The position numbers and the translations under genes were made by a program. The notes under the pieces were generated by a model. It was not told the origin of the DNA. It saw only the letters and a list, made by a program, of their open reading frames with translations, and searched no databases. Positions 52,904-63,727 of a DNA stretch of 64,000 nt are shown here, piece after piece (within the stretch, counting starts at the first letter, position 1; each line of letters opens with the position of its first letter). The stretch is from Scedosporium boydii (Eukaryota > Ascomycota > Sordariomycetes > Microascales > Microascaceae), in assembly GCA_002221725.1 (NCBI GenBank), contig NJFT01000062.1:124001-188000 (forward strand), given 5' to 3'.

Positions 52904-53414
52904 TAACGCCATCAGCGTTAACGTTGATGCTGGAATGACTGGTCGAGGCAGAATTGGTGACGGATACGTTGATTCAGGTTCGTAGGCGAAAATACAATTT
53001 CTTAGCTATTGTCAGATAGGGGAAGTTGTAGTAGCTGTATTCGTTTTGTCCAAAATGACTGATCCCTGAGAACGACAGAAGAATTCGTAGCTTCTCATTC
53101 CCATCATCCAAGTTCAGAATCCTCTCGGAGTAATTGATGCTTGGTCGTGACTCGTCAGGGTTTACTTCTCTGTTTCGTATTTTGGCGAGCTGCCGAGCGT
53201 AGCGGGGTGGATATTGAGAAGGACGAGTGAGCTGCGCGGCTGAGGTATCTAAGAAAGATCAATTGCTACGAATATAATGAAAAGTCTAGAGTCTATGTAT
53301 TCCCAAATCATGTCCTGCCCAAACAAAGTAAAATATCAATCGCTAAATATCGCTCACCCTGTGCACAACCGCACTTAATCTAAAAATACTGACCGAACAC
53401 GCACACACTCTCCC
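52904..53414. other. Intergenic between convergent genes
   Basis: About 510 bp between the 3' ends of the phosphate transporter and the RTA1-like gene; nothing recognised. Confidence 0.45.
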
Positions 53415-54540
53415 CTAATTCTTCAAGGATCCTTCGGGAGAGGCTTCTGTCATTTGATACTCTGATTGCTCAGGGGACCGGTCCTCCTTGGCCAAGGCCC
53501 GCCTGCGGTTGAAGACAGGGCCGGGGTGGCCGGCATTGAGCAAGAGAACGGCGATACACATCATCCTGAGACACGGTCAGAATCTATGCATGGCTACGGG
53601 TGGAGGAGGGCTTGTGAGGGTGGGAGTGCACATACACCGACTCAAAGGCAATAAAGAGACCCTCGTCACGGAAAAGCTCGCTGAAATATCCCTGGCCGAG
53701 CTCAACGATCCTGTAAACGCAACGAATGAGGACGAAAAACGTCGCGGCAAACATGAACCCGAGGAAGGTCATCAACGGCTTGTCGAGCCTATCGCGAGAG
53801 GGCGAGCGGCGGGCTCGAAGAACGTAGTCGGCAAAAGCGACGCAGAAGGTCACGAGGGTGACGACTTGGAAGATGAGTCCAGCGAGAGAGATGTCCTCTC
53901 CAATGTTAATGTCATGCTCAGTGGCGCCGGTGCAGGATAGCGCGCCGCCCAGGGCTTGGAGGACGAGGGAGACGATGTCGCAGGGGATGAAGACCCAGTA
54001 GAAGAGCTGGGGCTTGAAGCGGGAGACGGAGGCATCGACATAGTTGGCCCTAGAGACATGGTTAAAAAGAGGAATGTGGGCAGCGTCGCGAAGGTGACGG
54101 TGATGGACATACACCTGTGAGAGAAGGACGTAGATGGCAGAGCAGAAAAAGACGGGCGCGACCGTAATACAAACTGGAATCGCTTCAGTCAGCTTCGATT
54201 CTCCTCCAGCGATGAGAGCAAGATGTCACGGATGCCGCGTACTAATTTGCATCAAGAAGCCGTTAAAGTTAAATGGGTTGTCATGGATGATCAACCGTCC
54301 GATATATCCTATAATCTCGAGAATGCATCCGCTAATCATGCTCGCCATAAAGCCCCATGATTTTGTCCGTACGCCCTGCCATGTGTGTGCAATCATCGAC
54401 AGCGCAAAGACGACGATGAAGACGATCGTGGAGGGTGTGTTGGGCTGATACCGAAGGAGACTGGCTTCGAGCGGACATGTGTCGAGAGTGCAGTTGGCCT
54501 CGGGGCCAAAAGCGATTAAACCGTTTGGAAGTTGCCTCAT
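53415..54540 (-). CDS. RTA1-like seven-helix membrane protein
   Basis: Exons 54540..54243, 54173..54113, 54049..53636 and 53565..53415 encode 307 residues. Introns are 54174..54242, 54050..54112 and 53566..53635 (donors GTACGC, GTATGT, GTATGT), all in frame. Family marks are TVAPVFFCSAIYVLLSQV across a splice, DASVSRFKPQLFYWVFIPCD, IVSLVLQALGGALS and the ending VFNRRRALAKED after LLNAGHPGP. RTA1-like proteins are fungal lipid-translocating exporter family members linked to resistance to 7-aminocholesterol and other stresses; the exact cargo here is unknown. The N-terminus is short and extracellular with two Cys (NCTLDTC). It is read in the same direction as nirK. Confidence 0.9.
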
Positions 54541-55712
54541 TGTTCTTGGTTTTCCTCTTTTTGTCCTGTTTGTTATTTGCTCGTCCGTCCGGGGGAGTTT
54601 TCTTTTTGTTCGCGAGTTTCGGCGTCGGGTTTCGGAAGGAAATGGGGCCTCGATCAACCAGCTTCTTATTCTTGGGAGGTGTGATTTTTTAGGTCAGGAT
54701 TAAATTGGCGGATCTACCCGTTTTAAATCTTCCAGGATGGGAGGAGACGGACTTTGGCCTTGTCCGTGGGAAGGGCAGGAGACGGCCTGATTTTAAGATA
54801 CGACATCTCCGTCTGCAAATGCGTCAGTGGATGGACCGAGAGACCCTCGTGTCCAAGGGTCCAGTCCCATGGGTTCCCAGCCTGCCAGGGTTAGGAGCCG
54901 CTATCGGAACCCTCGGATACGCGTCACCTCTGCACGGCGTAAGATTCTTTTTCTTGGCCAAGAACATGGCTACGGATTTTTGTTTTCGAATCCACTTCAG
55001 CTCCACATCGTCGCTGTCTACACTAGCCTAGGCTTTGGCGATCCGCTTGGCTTCGGTACTCCGCCACGCAGAACGATCAGATAAGATCAATTGATCATCG
55101 GCTGAAGGTGGCAGTGGCACTAGCCTGGGAGCATTAGAGCCCTAAGATTGACGATATCGGAAAGGAACTGTGAAAGAAACAACGACAAAGGAGAAAAACA
55201 ATGGATGTTGTGACGCTGGGTTGACTTGGACACTTTTCAACGAGTCGAGGTCTCATGTGAAAGTGGGACATACGGACTTGGAATTGATGCTATTTCCGAC
55301 CCAAAGCCAGGGATAAACATGGTGGGTAGTAGCCCGATTAATCGTCAGTGTGTGCGTCGGGTAGAAAATGTCACGTCCATTGATCTCTTCAGCCCTGCTC
55401 ACCCTAACCCAGAAGCTAACCCTAAACGAGCAATAACAAGGACCAGAGAGATGATTCCGCACGTCGGTGGAACCACTCGTCGTGTCCTGACCAAAACCGG
55501 GAAATACGAGAAAAGATCAGCGAGCACTGCCCTCCCGCCAAGTACACTGCAGTCGGCGCTATGTCTCGCCGACTCCGCTCCGTCCCAGAGCCCCGTTCCC
55601 GGTCCTTGTCTCATCCACCCCCCACGTGTCTCACACATGCATCACATGCAAAAAATGCTATGCTTGGGTTGGGAATTTTAAACCGCCGTCGGCAATTAAA
55701 CTCAGCAGAGCT
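54541..55712. other. Intergenic, no gene seen
   Basis: About 1.2 kb upstream of the RTA1-like gene and downstream of nirK. Only short overlapping frames; nothing recognised. Confidence 0.45.
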
Positions 55713-57068
55713 TCAGGGATGCAGTTTACATCCAGGGCAGGGTGCAGGCTCTTGCAGGCCCTGATATATATCTGGCCTCGGCTTCCCCGATACATTCAAA
55801 AATCCCACAGCCCCTTTGTCCAATCTGAAAATCGCGTGATCCACGAACGAATAAACACCCGGCACCAAAAGTTGCGTGTCGAGGATCGCCGCGCTACCGG
55901 GCGGAACGGAGACCGTTTGGAGGTATCGGCCCGGGGGACTGACCACGTCTCCGTCCCGGTACGCGGTGGTAAAGTTGCCGCCGAGGATGTGGAAGCAACT
56001 GGTCAAATTAGGGCCGGCGTTTCCAAAGAAGATGCGAATAGATTCGCCCGTTTTGGCCTTTAGAGGCCTGTCTCGCGTTACAGCAGACTCGCTGCCGTTG
56101 AAAACCACGACGTTGGGCTCCTCACGCAGTCCACCAGGGTAGGAAAATTCCACTGTCGACGATGGTCGTCCGTTCTCGTCCGAGACTTCGGGTGGCTCAT
56201 GGTAGAATTCGCTCTGCATCACGTAGTATTCCCTGTCGACCGCAGGAAGATCGTCCTCTGCTGGTTGAACGTACATCAGTCCGTACATGCCATTAGCGAT
56301 GTGGACAGGTACCGGCGCGGCGGCGCAGTGGTAAACGAAAAGGCCCGGCCACAACAACTTGAACCTGGCAGTTTTCGTTTCGTTTTCGTCCGCAGATGTA
56401 ATAGGTGCACCTCCCCCAGGGCCCATGAAGGCATGGCAATCGACGTTGTGAGTGTTCCCCGTCTCGTCTCGATTCGTCAAGTGTAGTTCCACAACATCAC
56501 CAACACGTGCGCGGATAAACGGGCCCGGGACCGTGCCGTTGAACGTCCACTGTTCGTATTTGTATGCGTTCGTGAGTTGTCTCGTTTTGGTGCTTGCCGT
56601 CAATTTCACCTGCAGTAGCACCGGATAATCACGCGTGATGGGCGGTGGAACGTCCGGGGCGCTCGTGAGTGTCACCTCCTCCCTGGGCAGCACCTTCGCT
56701 GCATCTGACGATTGCCTGTTCCTGGATGCTTCGTGGACGGTCATCTCGGAATCAGGCCTCGGGCTCACCCATACATCTTGGCCTGAATCCATCTGGAAGG
56801 TTGTGTAACGGTGTTTATCGTAAGATACAACGCCAAGAATGCCAAGGGCGATGGTCGCCGGGAAGAGAACGCCACGATGCATGGCGGTTACACAAGGCGA
56901 TGATCGATTACCCTTCCCAGAACTGCGTTCTTGGCCATCCTTGAGACGTAACGACCACCTGCATCGCGACGAGGAAATAGTCCTTGTCGATGGGGGGGCG
57001 TTGCGGCGGAATGTGAGGTTGGACGCTGCCCTGTAACATTTTCTCATTTGTATGGATAACCAACTCAT
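55713..57068 (-). CDS. nirK: Copper nitrite reductase, mitochondrial type
   Basis: A single-exon gene of 451 residues for the fungal NirK that reduces nitrite to nitric oxide in mitochondrial denitrification. All copper ligands are visible: HNVDCHAFMGPGGG (His-Asp-His), LFVYHCAAAPVPVHIANGMYG (type 1 Cys, His and Met, and a type 2 His), CFHILGG (catalytic His region) and SFVDHAIFRLDKGAVGFL (last type 2 His). The N-terminal ~50 residues are basic and hydroxylated with almost no acid (MRKCYRAASNLTFRRNAPPS), followed by a hydrophobic segment (GVLFPATIALGILGVVSY). That layout fits mitochondrial import. The start may be at 57068 or at the Met seven codons later. No P450nor or nitrate-related gene is visible next to it. 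Confidence 0.93.
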   Translation of the reverse strand: MSWLSIQMRKCYRAASNLTFRRNAPPSTRTISSSRCRWSLRLKDGQERSSGKGNRSSPCVTAMHRGVLFPATIALGILGVVSYDKHRYTTFQMDSGQDVWVSPRPDSEMTVHEASRNRQSSDAAKVLPREEVTLTSAPDVPPPITRDYPVLLQVKLTASTKTRQLTNAYKYEQWTFNGTVPGPFIRARVGDVVELHLTNRDETGNTHNVDCHAFMGPGGGAPITSADENETKTARFKLLWPGLFVYHCAAAPVPVHIANGMYGLMYVQPAEDDLPAVDREYYVMQSEFYHEPPEVSDENGRPSSTVEFSYPGGLREEPNVVVFNGSESAVTRDRPLKAKTGESIRIFFGNAGPNLTSCFHILGGNFTTAYRDGDVVSPPGRYLQTVSVPPGSAAILDTQLLVPGVYSFVDHAIFRLDKGAVGFLNVSGKPRPDIYQGLQEPAPCPGCKLHP

Positions 57069-58891
57069 CGTAGCACTTGACAGAGGAGTGAAGTATATCT
57101 TTTAACGAGTATTCTGGAGGGCAAAATCGTGGACGGAGTGAAATGTAAGACGAGTCGAGATAGAACCGAAGGCAGATGAACGGAACTGCTTAAGTCGACC
57201 ACGGTAAACTCAATTCGCCAAAACACCCCGAACGGCCGAAAACCCCCCTAGGGATTTACATCATAATATTGCACTGATGCTTGCAACAGGTCATGCATCA
57301 TGAATCATGACATGCTAGCAATTAGACTTGGTGGGGTTTAACACATCATTGGTGCTCATCATCCCCGGACAAAGCATGAAGTTTTGCATGAGAAACACTG
57401 AGCCGGCAATTCCGCGGACAAGGATTATCGCGGTGAGGACGGGAGATTCTCTGGACATGGAAACTGACCTGAGCTTGCTTGAAGATATGAGTTCCATAGT
57501 TTTTGCGTCGGTGGCTGTGGACTTGATTGAAAATGCATTTTCTCGACTTTCTCCGTCGCAGTCTTTCATTTTCCGCCGATAATCTCAAGGTTGGAACCAA
57601 GGGACTAGCGAATCCTGGACTCAAAACATGTCGCAGAACATGTCCACGTAATGTTATTCTATTATTTTCCTCATAACCATTTGCATTTTTGAAGTCGGGA
57701 ATCTGTAACGGCATGAATCATAAAAATAGGAGTCGAAAAAGTGGGCTGGAGACTCTGCTCAACCAGCAAGCCGTGGATCGTCTCCCACGAGCCACAAGAC
57801 GCAATCAAAAATAGTACCGCCGGTGAAAATCCGAGGCGGATGCAGCCCTATTATTATCAGGAGACCATGTAAGAAGATTTTGCTGCACTTGTACGAAGTA
57901 TCTCGGTCATCGGGCGACCGCTGATCCTCCTCGGGCACCATCCTCGACAAATGAAAGACAGACACGATCCGAGAACCCAAACCGGAAACAAAAGCCTTAT
58001 ATATTCGCCTTAAAACGCCATCCCCGGCGTAATTCACTTATCAAAATTAAGGCTTACGGAAAAATAATTTTAAATGGAAAAAGATAAGAAGGTGAGACGG
58101 CGATCTGTGGGGCTTTTACGGGGAGAGTTTTAGCTTGATGAAACGCGAGACTGCTCGCGTCCACGATCAACACCGTGCACTCCAACGCCTGGCGTCTCTG
58201 CCTCGAGCTAAAAATACCTTGAAATATCTAAAACAAAATGGAAATAAACATAAAGAAATCAAGAAAAACTTGGACCCATCATCCCAGCTTCGCCGGCTCC
58301 CTTGCTCCGGCCGAGATGCCCCCAGACGACGGTGACGTCGCGTAAGATATGGAGTGACGGATATAGTGACAGGATTTCTCTTGGCGTCTTGGCAGGAGAG
58401 ATCGATCCACGACCCCACGACCTCTGTCTAAAACCGGCAAGGCCTCGCTCGCATACTCTTGGACATCGTAAGAACTTGGGGAAAACAAATCCCTCAGCGT
58501 TTTCCGCGTATCAAGAAATCGTATATCAAGTTGCTCGCCACCATGAGGCCACAAGACCACATTCCTCTTTGATTTCTCGTCAACTTTTGCATTTTTCTTG
58601 TTTGTTCTGCCAAAATACTTAATGAGATTTGGTTCTGGTTTCCCTTGCAGGTCGAGGGAAGTATGGAGCAAAATTAAATAAAAACAACTGAAGGGAAGAA
58701 TACGGAATATCAAGTCGAAAATAGCCTGGAAGGCGATCAACCTCCTCATCCCCCACACGCATACTCTCTCTCTCTCTCCCCTCTTTCTACCTCTCTCGCT
58801 CTCTGCCCCCCCTCTCCACCTCTCTCCCTCTCTCTTCCCACCTTTCCACCCTTCTACCCTTGAACGATCGTCTGCGTCGAAACCCGCCAAG
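57069..58891. other. Long gene-free stretch with pyrimidine tract
   Basis: About 1.8 kb between nirK (leftward) and the antiporter gene (rightward), so a shared upstream region. Only short frames occur. A CT-rich tract at 58741..58860, including a (CT)n run at 58764..58778, precedes the antiporter ATG and is probably its promoter or leader. Confidence 0.45.
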
Positions 58892-60835
58892 ATGCCGAGC
58901 CTCGACGTCAGCGAACTGAACATCGTTCTGAGTGTACTCGGAGCTTTTACCGTCTTGTATGGTGTAATCTCCATCAAGATCAAACGCGTCTGGTACCTGG
59001 GCGAAGCCCGTATGCGAAACCCCGTGATGGGAAACACAAAAGCTGGAGGACAAAAGATGTGAACTGATGCCGACCTTTATCAACTAGTCCCTGCCATGGT
59101 TGTTGGAATTATTCTAGGTCCGATCGCAGCGAAATTTATCGATAGCGAACGATGGGGATCTGCCCAAGCTGGCCAGACCCAAGCCATCTCCCTGGTAAAG
59201 GCTGCACTCCTCTCCGAAGAAATAAAGCCGAAGAAAAAGAAAAAAAAAATTTCGTCGCGGCTAACAATCATTTCGCAGGGTGTCATGAGAGTGATGATCG
59301 GCGTCCAACTGGTCATCGCCGGCTTCCAGCTCCCGGCAAAATACCAGCTCACCCGATGGAAGGAAATGGCCATGTGTCTCCTGCCCATCATGACCATGAT
59401 GTGGCTGTGCACCACCCTCTGCATGATGGCCACCGTCCCCAAGCTCACTTTCCTTGCCGCCCTCGTCATCGGCTCCTGCGTCACCTGCACCGATCCCATT
59501 CTGTCGCAGGCCATCGCCAAGGGCCCCTTTGCTGACAAATATGTCGCCCGCGACCTTCGAGAGATCATCTCGTCCGAAGCGGGCGCGAACGATGGATTCG
59601 GCTTCCCGTTTCTGATGCTTGCAACATACCTCATTAAGCATGCTGAGGGCCACGCAGCCAGTGCTGCGGGCGATGCCGCGTCCGAAGGACATGGCGTGGC
59701 TGCTGATATCGCTAGTCACCTTGCTGGTCGTGCCTTGGAACTGCTTGGTAGGTCCGAGCATGAACTCGGCAGACTGGGCGGAGGCGCTGGTGCGGCCATG
59801 AAGGACTGGTTCGTCGAGACGTGGGTCTACGTCGTCATCCTCTCCGTTGTCTACGGTGTCACCGTGGGATGGCTAGCACGAAAAGCCATCACATATGCCT
59901 TAAGCAAGTAGGTGTTTTCTGTTATAAACTGGAGGAAAAAAAAGAGGAAAATTAACAAAACGTCTTTCAAAAAAAATAGGAGGTGGATCGACGGCGAGAG
60001 CTATCTGCTCTTCCCTACCGCACTCGGCCTCTTCCTCATCGGAACCTGCGGCGCACTTGGAACGGATGATTTACTCGGCTGTTTCGTCGCCGGCAACGCC
60101 CTCAACTGGGACGGCGAATACCTCGAAGAGACCGAGCAGCGCCACGACGAGGTCAACGCCTGCGTTGATGTGCTGCTCAACTTTGGCGGGTTCATGTACA
60201 TCGGCGCCATCATGCCCTGGTCCGAGTTCAACCAGCCCGATGTCACGGGACTCACCTACGGACGCCTCGTCGCGCTGGGCTTTCTGGTCCTCCTCTTCCG
60301 TCGCATCCCGGCCATTTTCGTCATGTACAAGCTCATGCCGGGAGTGTGCAAGGACTGGAAGGACGCGCTCTTCATGGGCTACTTTGGCCCCATTGGCGCC
60401 GGTGCTGTCTTTTATCTCGAGCATACCCGGAATCATCTGTTCCACGATCCGGGCGCGGGCGACCCCGAGGTGTCTTCCCTGGTGCAGGCCATCGGCCCCG
60501 TCGTCATGTGGCTTGTCTTTTTCTCCATTGTCGTCCACGGTCTCTCCATCCCAGCTCTCGACTTTGCGTACCGCTGCCTTAACATCAAGCCTATCCAGGA
60601 AGACGCCGTGGAGACGCGCCGCTTGTCGATCAACCTCCCGACACCCAGCAACGCCATCGAAGCCGACAGGGAGACTTTCATCCAGTACAACCGCTTCTCA
60701 AGACCGACTTTTGACGCCATAGAACTTCCTACTGTTAATCCCAAGGAGGACTACCCCACCTCCGCCTCCGATTTCACCAACACGCCGAAAGAAAGGGCCA
60801 TTACATTTGATGACAAGGGTGAGAGGAGTCAATAA
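58892..60835 (+). CDS. CPA1-type Na+/H+ antiporter
   Basis: Exons 58892..59009, 59088..59194, 59279..59907 and 59980..60835 encode 569 residues. Introns 59010..59087, 59195..59278 and 59908..59979 (donors GTATGC, GTAAAG, GTAGGT) all keep the frame; the last two have A-rich tracts. Family marks are LPAMVVGIILGPIAAKFID, RVMIGVQLVIAGFQLP, VIGSCVTCTDPILSQAIAKG (ion-binding region), SSEAGANDGFGFPFLML and GTDDLLGCFVAGNALNWDG, as in yeast Nha1/Sod2 plasma-membrane antiporters. It should export Na+ (and perhaps K+) in exchange for protons. The cytosolic tail is about 90 residues, much shorter than that of budding-yeast Nha1. Confidence 0.94.
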
Positions 60836-61141
60836 TAGCGGCTTATTTACTCGGTAATCTTCCAGGTAAAAATTACCATGATGAGATTTCGGAAGGGAAC
60901 ATGTAGCTACACATACAATTACCAATTCTACTCAATTATTTTTTTTTTTTTGCTTCTTCAAACCTAATGATGCCTGATTCTGCCCGATCATGCGAGGAAT
61001 GCAGACAAAGTCACATGACCTCTCCTTGGCGAAGGTACCGAGGTACCGTCATTGGCTTTCCCGAGCTTGAACCGAGGCGCGAGGCCGGAATAAGAATATA
61101 GATCTCATCAAGACGACCTCATCAACAACCAATCAGAAACA
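60836..61141. other. Short intergenic region
   Basis: About 300 bp with a T-run at 60937-60950 after the antiporter and the upstream flank of the tRNA gene; nothing else seen. Confidence 0.4.
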
Positions 61142-61223
61142 TCTTCCTTGGTCTAGTGGTCAGGATACCTGCTTGTCAATGCACAATGCGCAGGTGGCCG
61201 GGGTTCGATTCCCCGAGGGAGAG
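61142..61223 (+). tRNA. tRNA-Asp (GTC) with a 10-nt intron
   Basis: The acceptor stem is TCTTCCT pairing with AGGGAGA (one G-T pair), the D stem GTCT/GGAT, the anticodon stem CCTGC/GCAGG and the T arm CGGGG-TTCGATT-CCCCG. The anticodon is GTC at 61175..61177, which reads Asp codons. The loop is interrupted after base 37 by ATGCACAATG (61179..61188), the normal place for nuclear tRNA introns. The A-box (TGGTCTAGTGG) and B-box (GGTTCGATTCC) promoters are intact. A T-run at about 61228..61236 can end RNA polymerase III transcription. Discriminator base is G, as usual for tRNA-Asp. Isotype rests on the anticodon after intron placement. Confidence 0.88.
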
Positions 61224-62120
61224 ACTTCTTTTTTTCTATACTTTTCACCCCTTTATTTCCTTTTTCATCTTCTCCGTCTTTCCCCCGTTTTTATACTATC
61301 TTATTATATCTTTTTTTTTCTTCCCCCTTATTACCCCGCTTATATATAATTAATCTTATAATAAGCTAGAGATTAATAGATGTTTTTACGCCCGAACAAT
61401 ATGTGAAGGGTCAGGAGTGACGGATATCTGATCAACTTATGAAATTTGTTGATCTTAGAGATCTTCGAGGATCGTCTTATTCGCCTCCTCAATTTTATGA
61501 TCCCGTTCGCTATGATAAAAGTAAGGAGGCAATCCTTTCGCGTCCAGATATAATCAAGAGGTAATTGTTTATAGTTCATTCTTGTACTCCTGCGGTTTCC
61601 CTGCCAAGATACCTTTGTCTTGTCGTGCAGAGCATTCAAAGCCTGTTTCTATCTACTGTTATTGATATATCTATTATAACCTCGCCTCCAACTTTGCTTC
61701 CATCGCCATCTACCATCTCTGCACTTTTAATGACGACAGAAGCCCTGGCCGAATCAGAGAGAGAGAGAGAGAGAGTGTGTGTGTGTGTGTGTGATATTTG
61801 ACAGTTGACGGCAGGATGGTGTCACAGGAGCGGGGAATGCCAAATCCCAGGCAGAGGTTGGTCTGATCTGGACGTGGATACGAGAGGGACGTTTTCCACA
61901 GGACTTGACCCTTTACCGGAATCTTTCACTATATTGAACGCTTCCAACCGCGGCAGAGTGATGATTTGATGGTTCATTATTCAGTCTCCGCAGTAGCCGG
62001 CTTCAGATTCAGCCTCTTACCATCGTCCAAGGTCTTCTTCCCTCCAGATGCATGGATAGCAGGCTCCGCGGTTGCACTACTTGAATCATCAATTCTCCCC
62101 GTCCGACTCCAGACTGAAAA
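61224..62120. other. Intergenic with T-rich DNA and microsatellite
   Basis: T- and TA-rich DNA follows the tRNA gene to about 61.38 kb. A compound (AG)n-(TG)n microsatellite is at 61756..61793. No gene recognised; the last part is the upstream region of the DUF7587-like gene. Confidence 0.45.
61756..61793. repeat. Compound (AG)n(TG)n microsatellite
   Basis: About ten AG units followed directly by about nine TG units. Confidence 0.9.
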
Positions 62121-63091
62121 ATGGCACTCGAGGACTTGGCGAGCCAGCTTGAGGACCTGAACCTCACCGATGCAGAGTGTCTTCCGTTTCGTCCTACCAA
62201 GGACATGGTGCGCACTCTGGGGAAACTCGATGAGATACCGCGATATCTGTTCCGAGTTTTCACTGAAAAATCCTGCGAGACAACCGACAAAACCTGGGCG
62301 AAGTCAGAAGATGCTAGAGATGCAGCTCAGGACTACAACGTAGACCTCTTTTCCAGGGACGACAATAGGCAAGTCGCGGACATGATCAGCAGGCACCTAT
62401 GGTGGGATGAGGGTAGTGATAGCCTAGTGTCCTGGACAAGCTCGTTGCTATTTGCCCTTGTATACATCCTCCACCGACGCACCAACAGAGTCAGATTGAT
62501 TTTTGACAACATTTATCTCTGCGTTATCGACACTACTTGCTTCTCTACGGGTGTTTTCATTCGGGATATGGATCTCATACGGGCATGTGGACCCCGCGAC
62601 CCAGATCTGGGAGGTTGGAGAACTTAAGGAAAACGAAGTATTGCTTTGGAGAGTACTTGTCACAGGGTGCTCTACAAATCGAGGGCGAATGCGAAATTAT
62701 TTCTGCTCAGGCAATTATCAACGAGGGCCTTTACGTTCTACTTCCCGAACTCGAGAGCTTTGCGCAGTGGGAACCACAACCAAAGCCGCCCTGGCCAAAT
62801 GAAGTAATTAAACCTCGAGAAAAGTTTTATTACAAGGGGGAAACAGAACTCCAAGGAAGTAGCGAGGGTGAACTCCAAGCAGCGATACATATCGGTGAAC
62901 TCTTTGGGCAACGCTGGAGAATGCCCATGGCCATTAACTTCATCGCGCTTATCCCACGCCCGAGTGACGACACCAACATTCTACTAACATTCAGGTCAAC
63001 CACTTTCACAGGTACGATCACAATAGTCTATCGGAACCAGTATAGAATAGCAGTCGGCATATTAATTAAGGCACCACAAGGTAGCGGATAG
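62121..63091 (+). pseudogene. DUF7587-like fungal protein, frameshifted
   Basis: The first frame (from the ATG at 62121) has IPRYLFRVFTEKSCETTD, DAAQDYNVDLFSRD, LVSWTSSLLFALVYILHRR and DTTCFSTGVFIRDMDLI, which fits the fungal DUF7587 type seen in many accessory proteins. It stops at 62627. Similarity continues from about 62612 in another frame (LENLRKTKYCFGEYLSQGAL) and runs to a stop at 63091. The change needs a one- or two-base indel near 62605-62615, and the distance is too small for an intron. Either a young pseudogene or a sequence error. The second part ends with a beta-rich stretch (FTGTITIVYRNQYRIAVGIL). Function unknown. Confidence 0.6.
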
Positions 63092-63175
63092 ACTAACTAA
63101 AATACAGCTAAAGAAGAATCCTGCACTATCCCGGGTCGACTCGATCCTTCCATTATTCTCGAGGAATCCTCATCG

Positions 63176-63666
63176 CTACTTAGATTTAGCCCGCGCGTTG
63201 GGAGATTTTGTAGACCTGGTCTGATACCAGTAGATCGCCAGGATAAGAAGTCCGAGAGGAGCGAGGCTGCCTAGTTCCCCAATGACTGCAAGTCTGTTAG
63301 CCTATAGACCCGCACCAAAAGCCTACGCAATAGAGACGGCTCGGGATCGACTCACCCATTCTCCGATTGAACCATGACTCTACCAGCCGCACCTCTCCGT
63401 CCTCGTTGTGCGGGAAGTTGGTCGTATTAACCGCGTAGAGACTCGTCATAAACGACAAGGGGGTCTAGTTCGGCGTTAGGAATCCTCGAATCAATTCATG
63501 CAAAAAGAGAGGGTAGGGACATGTAGTACAAAAATGACCGTGATGATGGTAAACGGAAGGATGATCAAGTTCATCAGTCGTGCCGCCTCTGCCTCTTTGA
63601 GGGACGCCTGCGCCTGCATCGCTTGAATGACGTTGTTAAGCTAGAAAGACGCACAGTTAGTGGCAG

Positions 63667-63727
<61 letters not shown>

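Noticed and set aside
58279..59037. 252-codon minus-strand frame
   Set aside because: It runs through a CT-rich leader (giving Arg/Glu-rich nonsense) and antisense through the first antiporter exon and intron.
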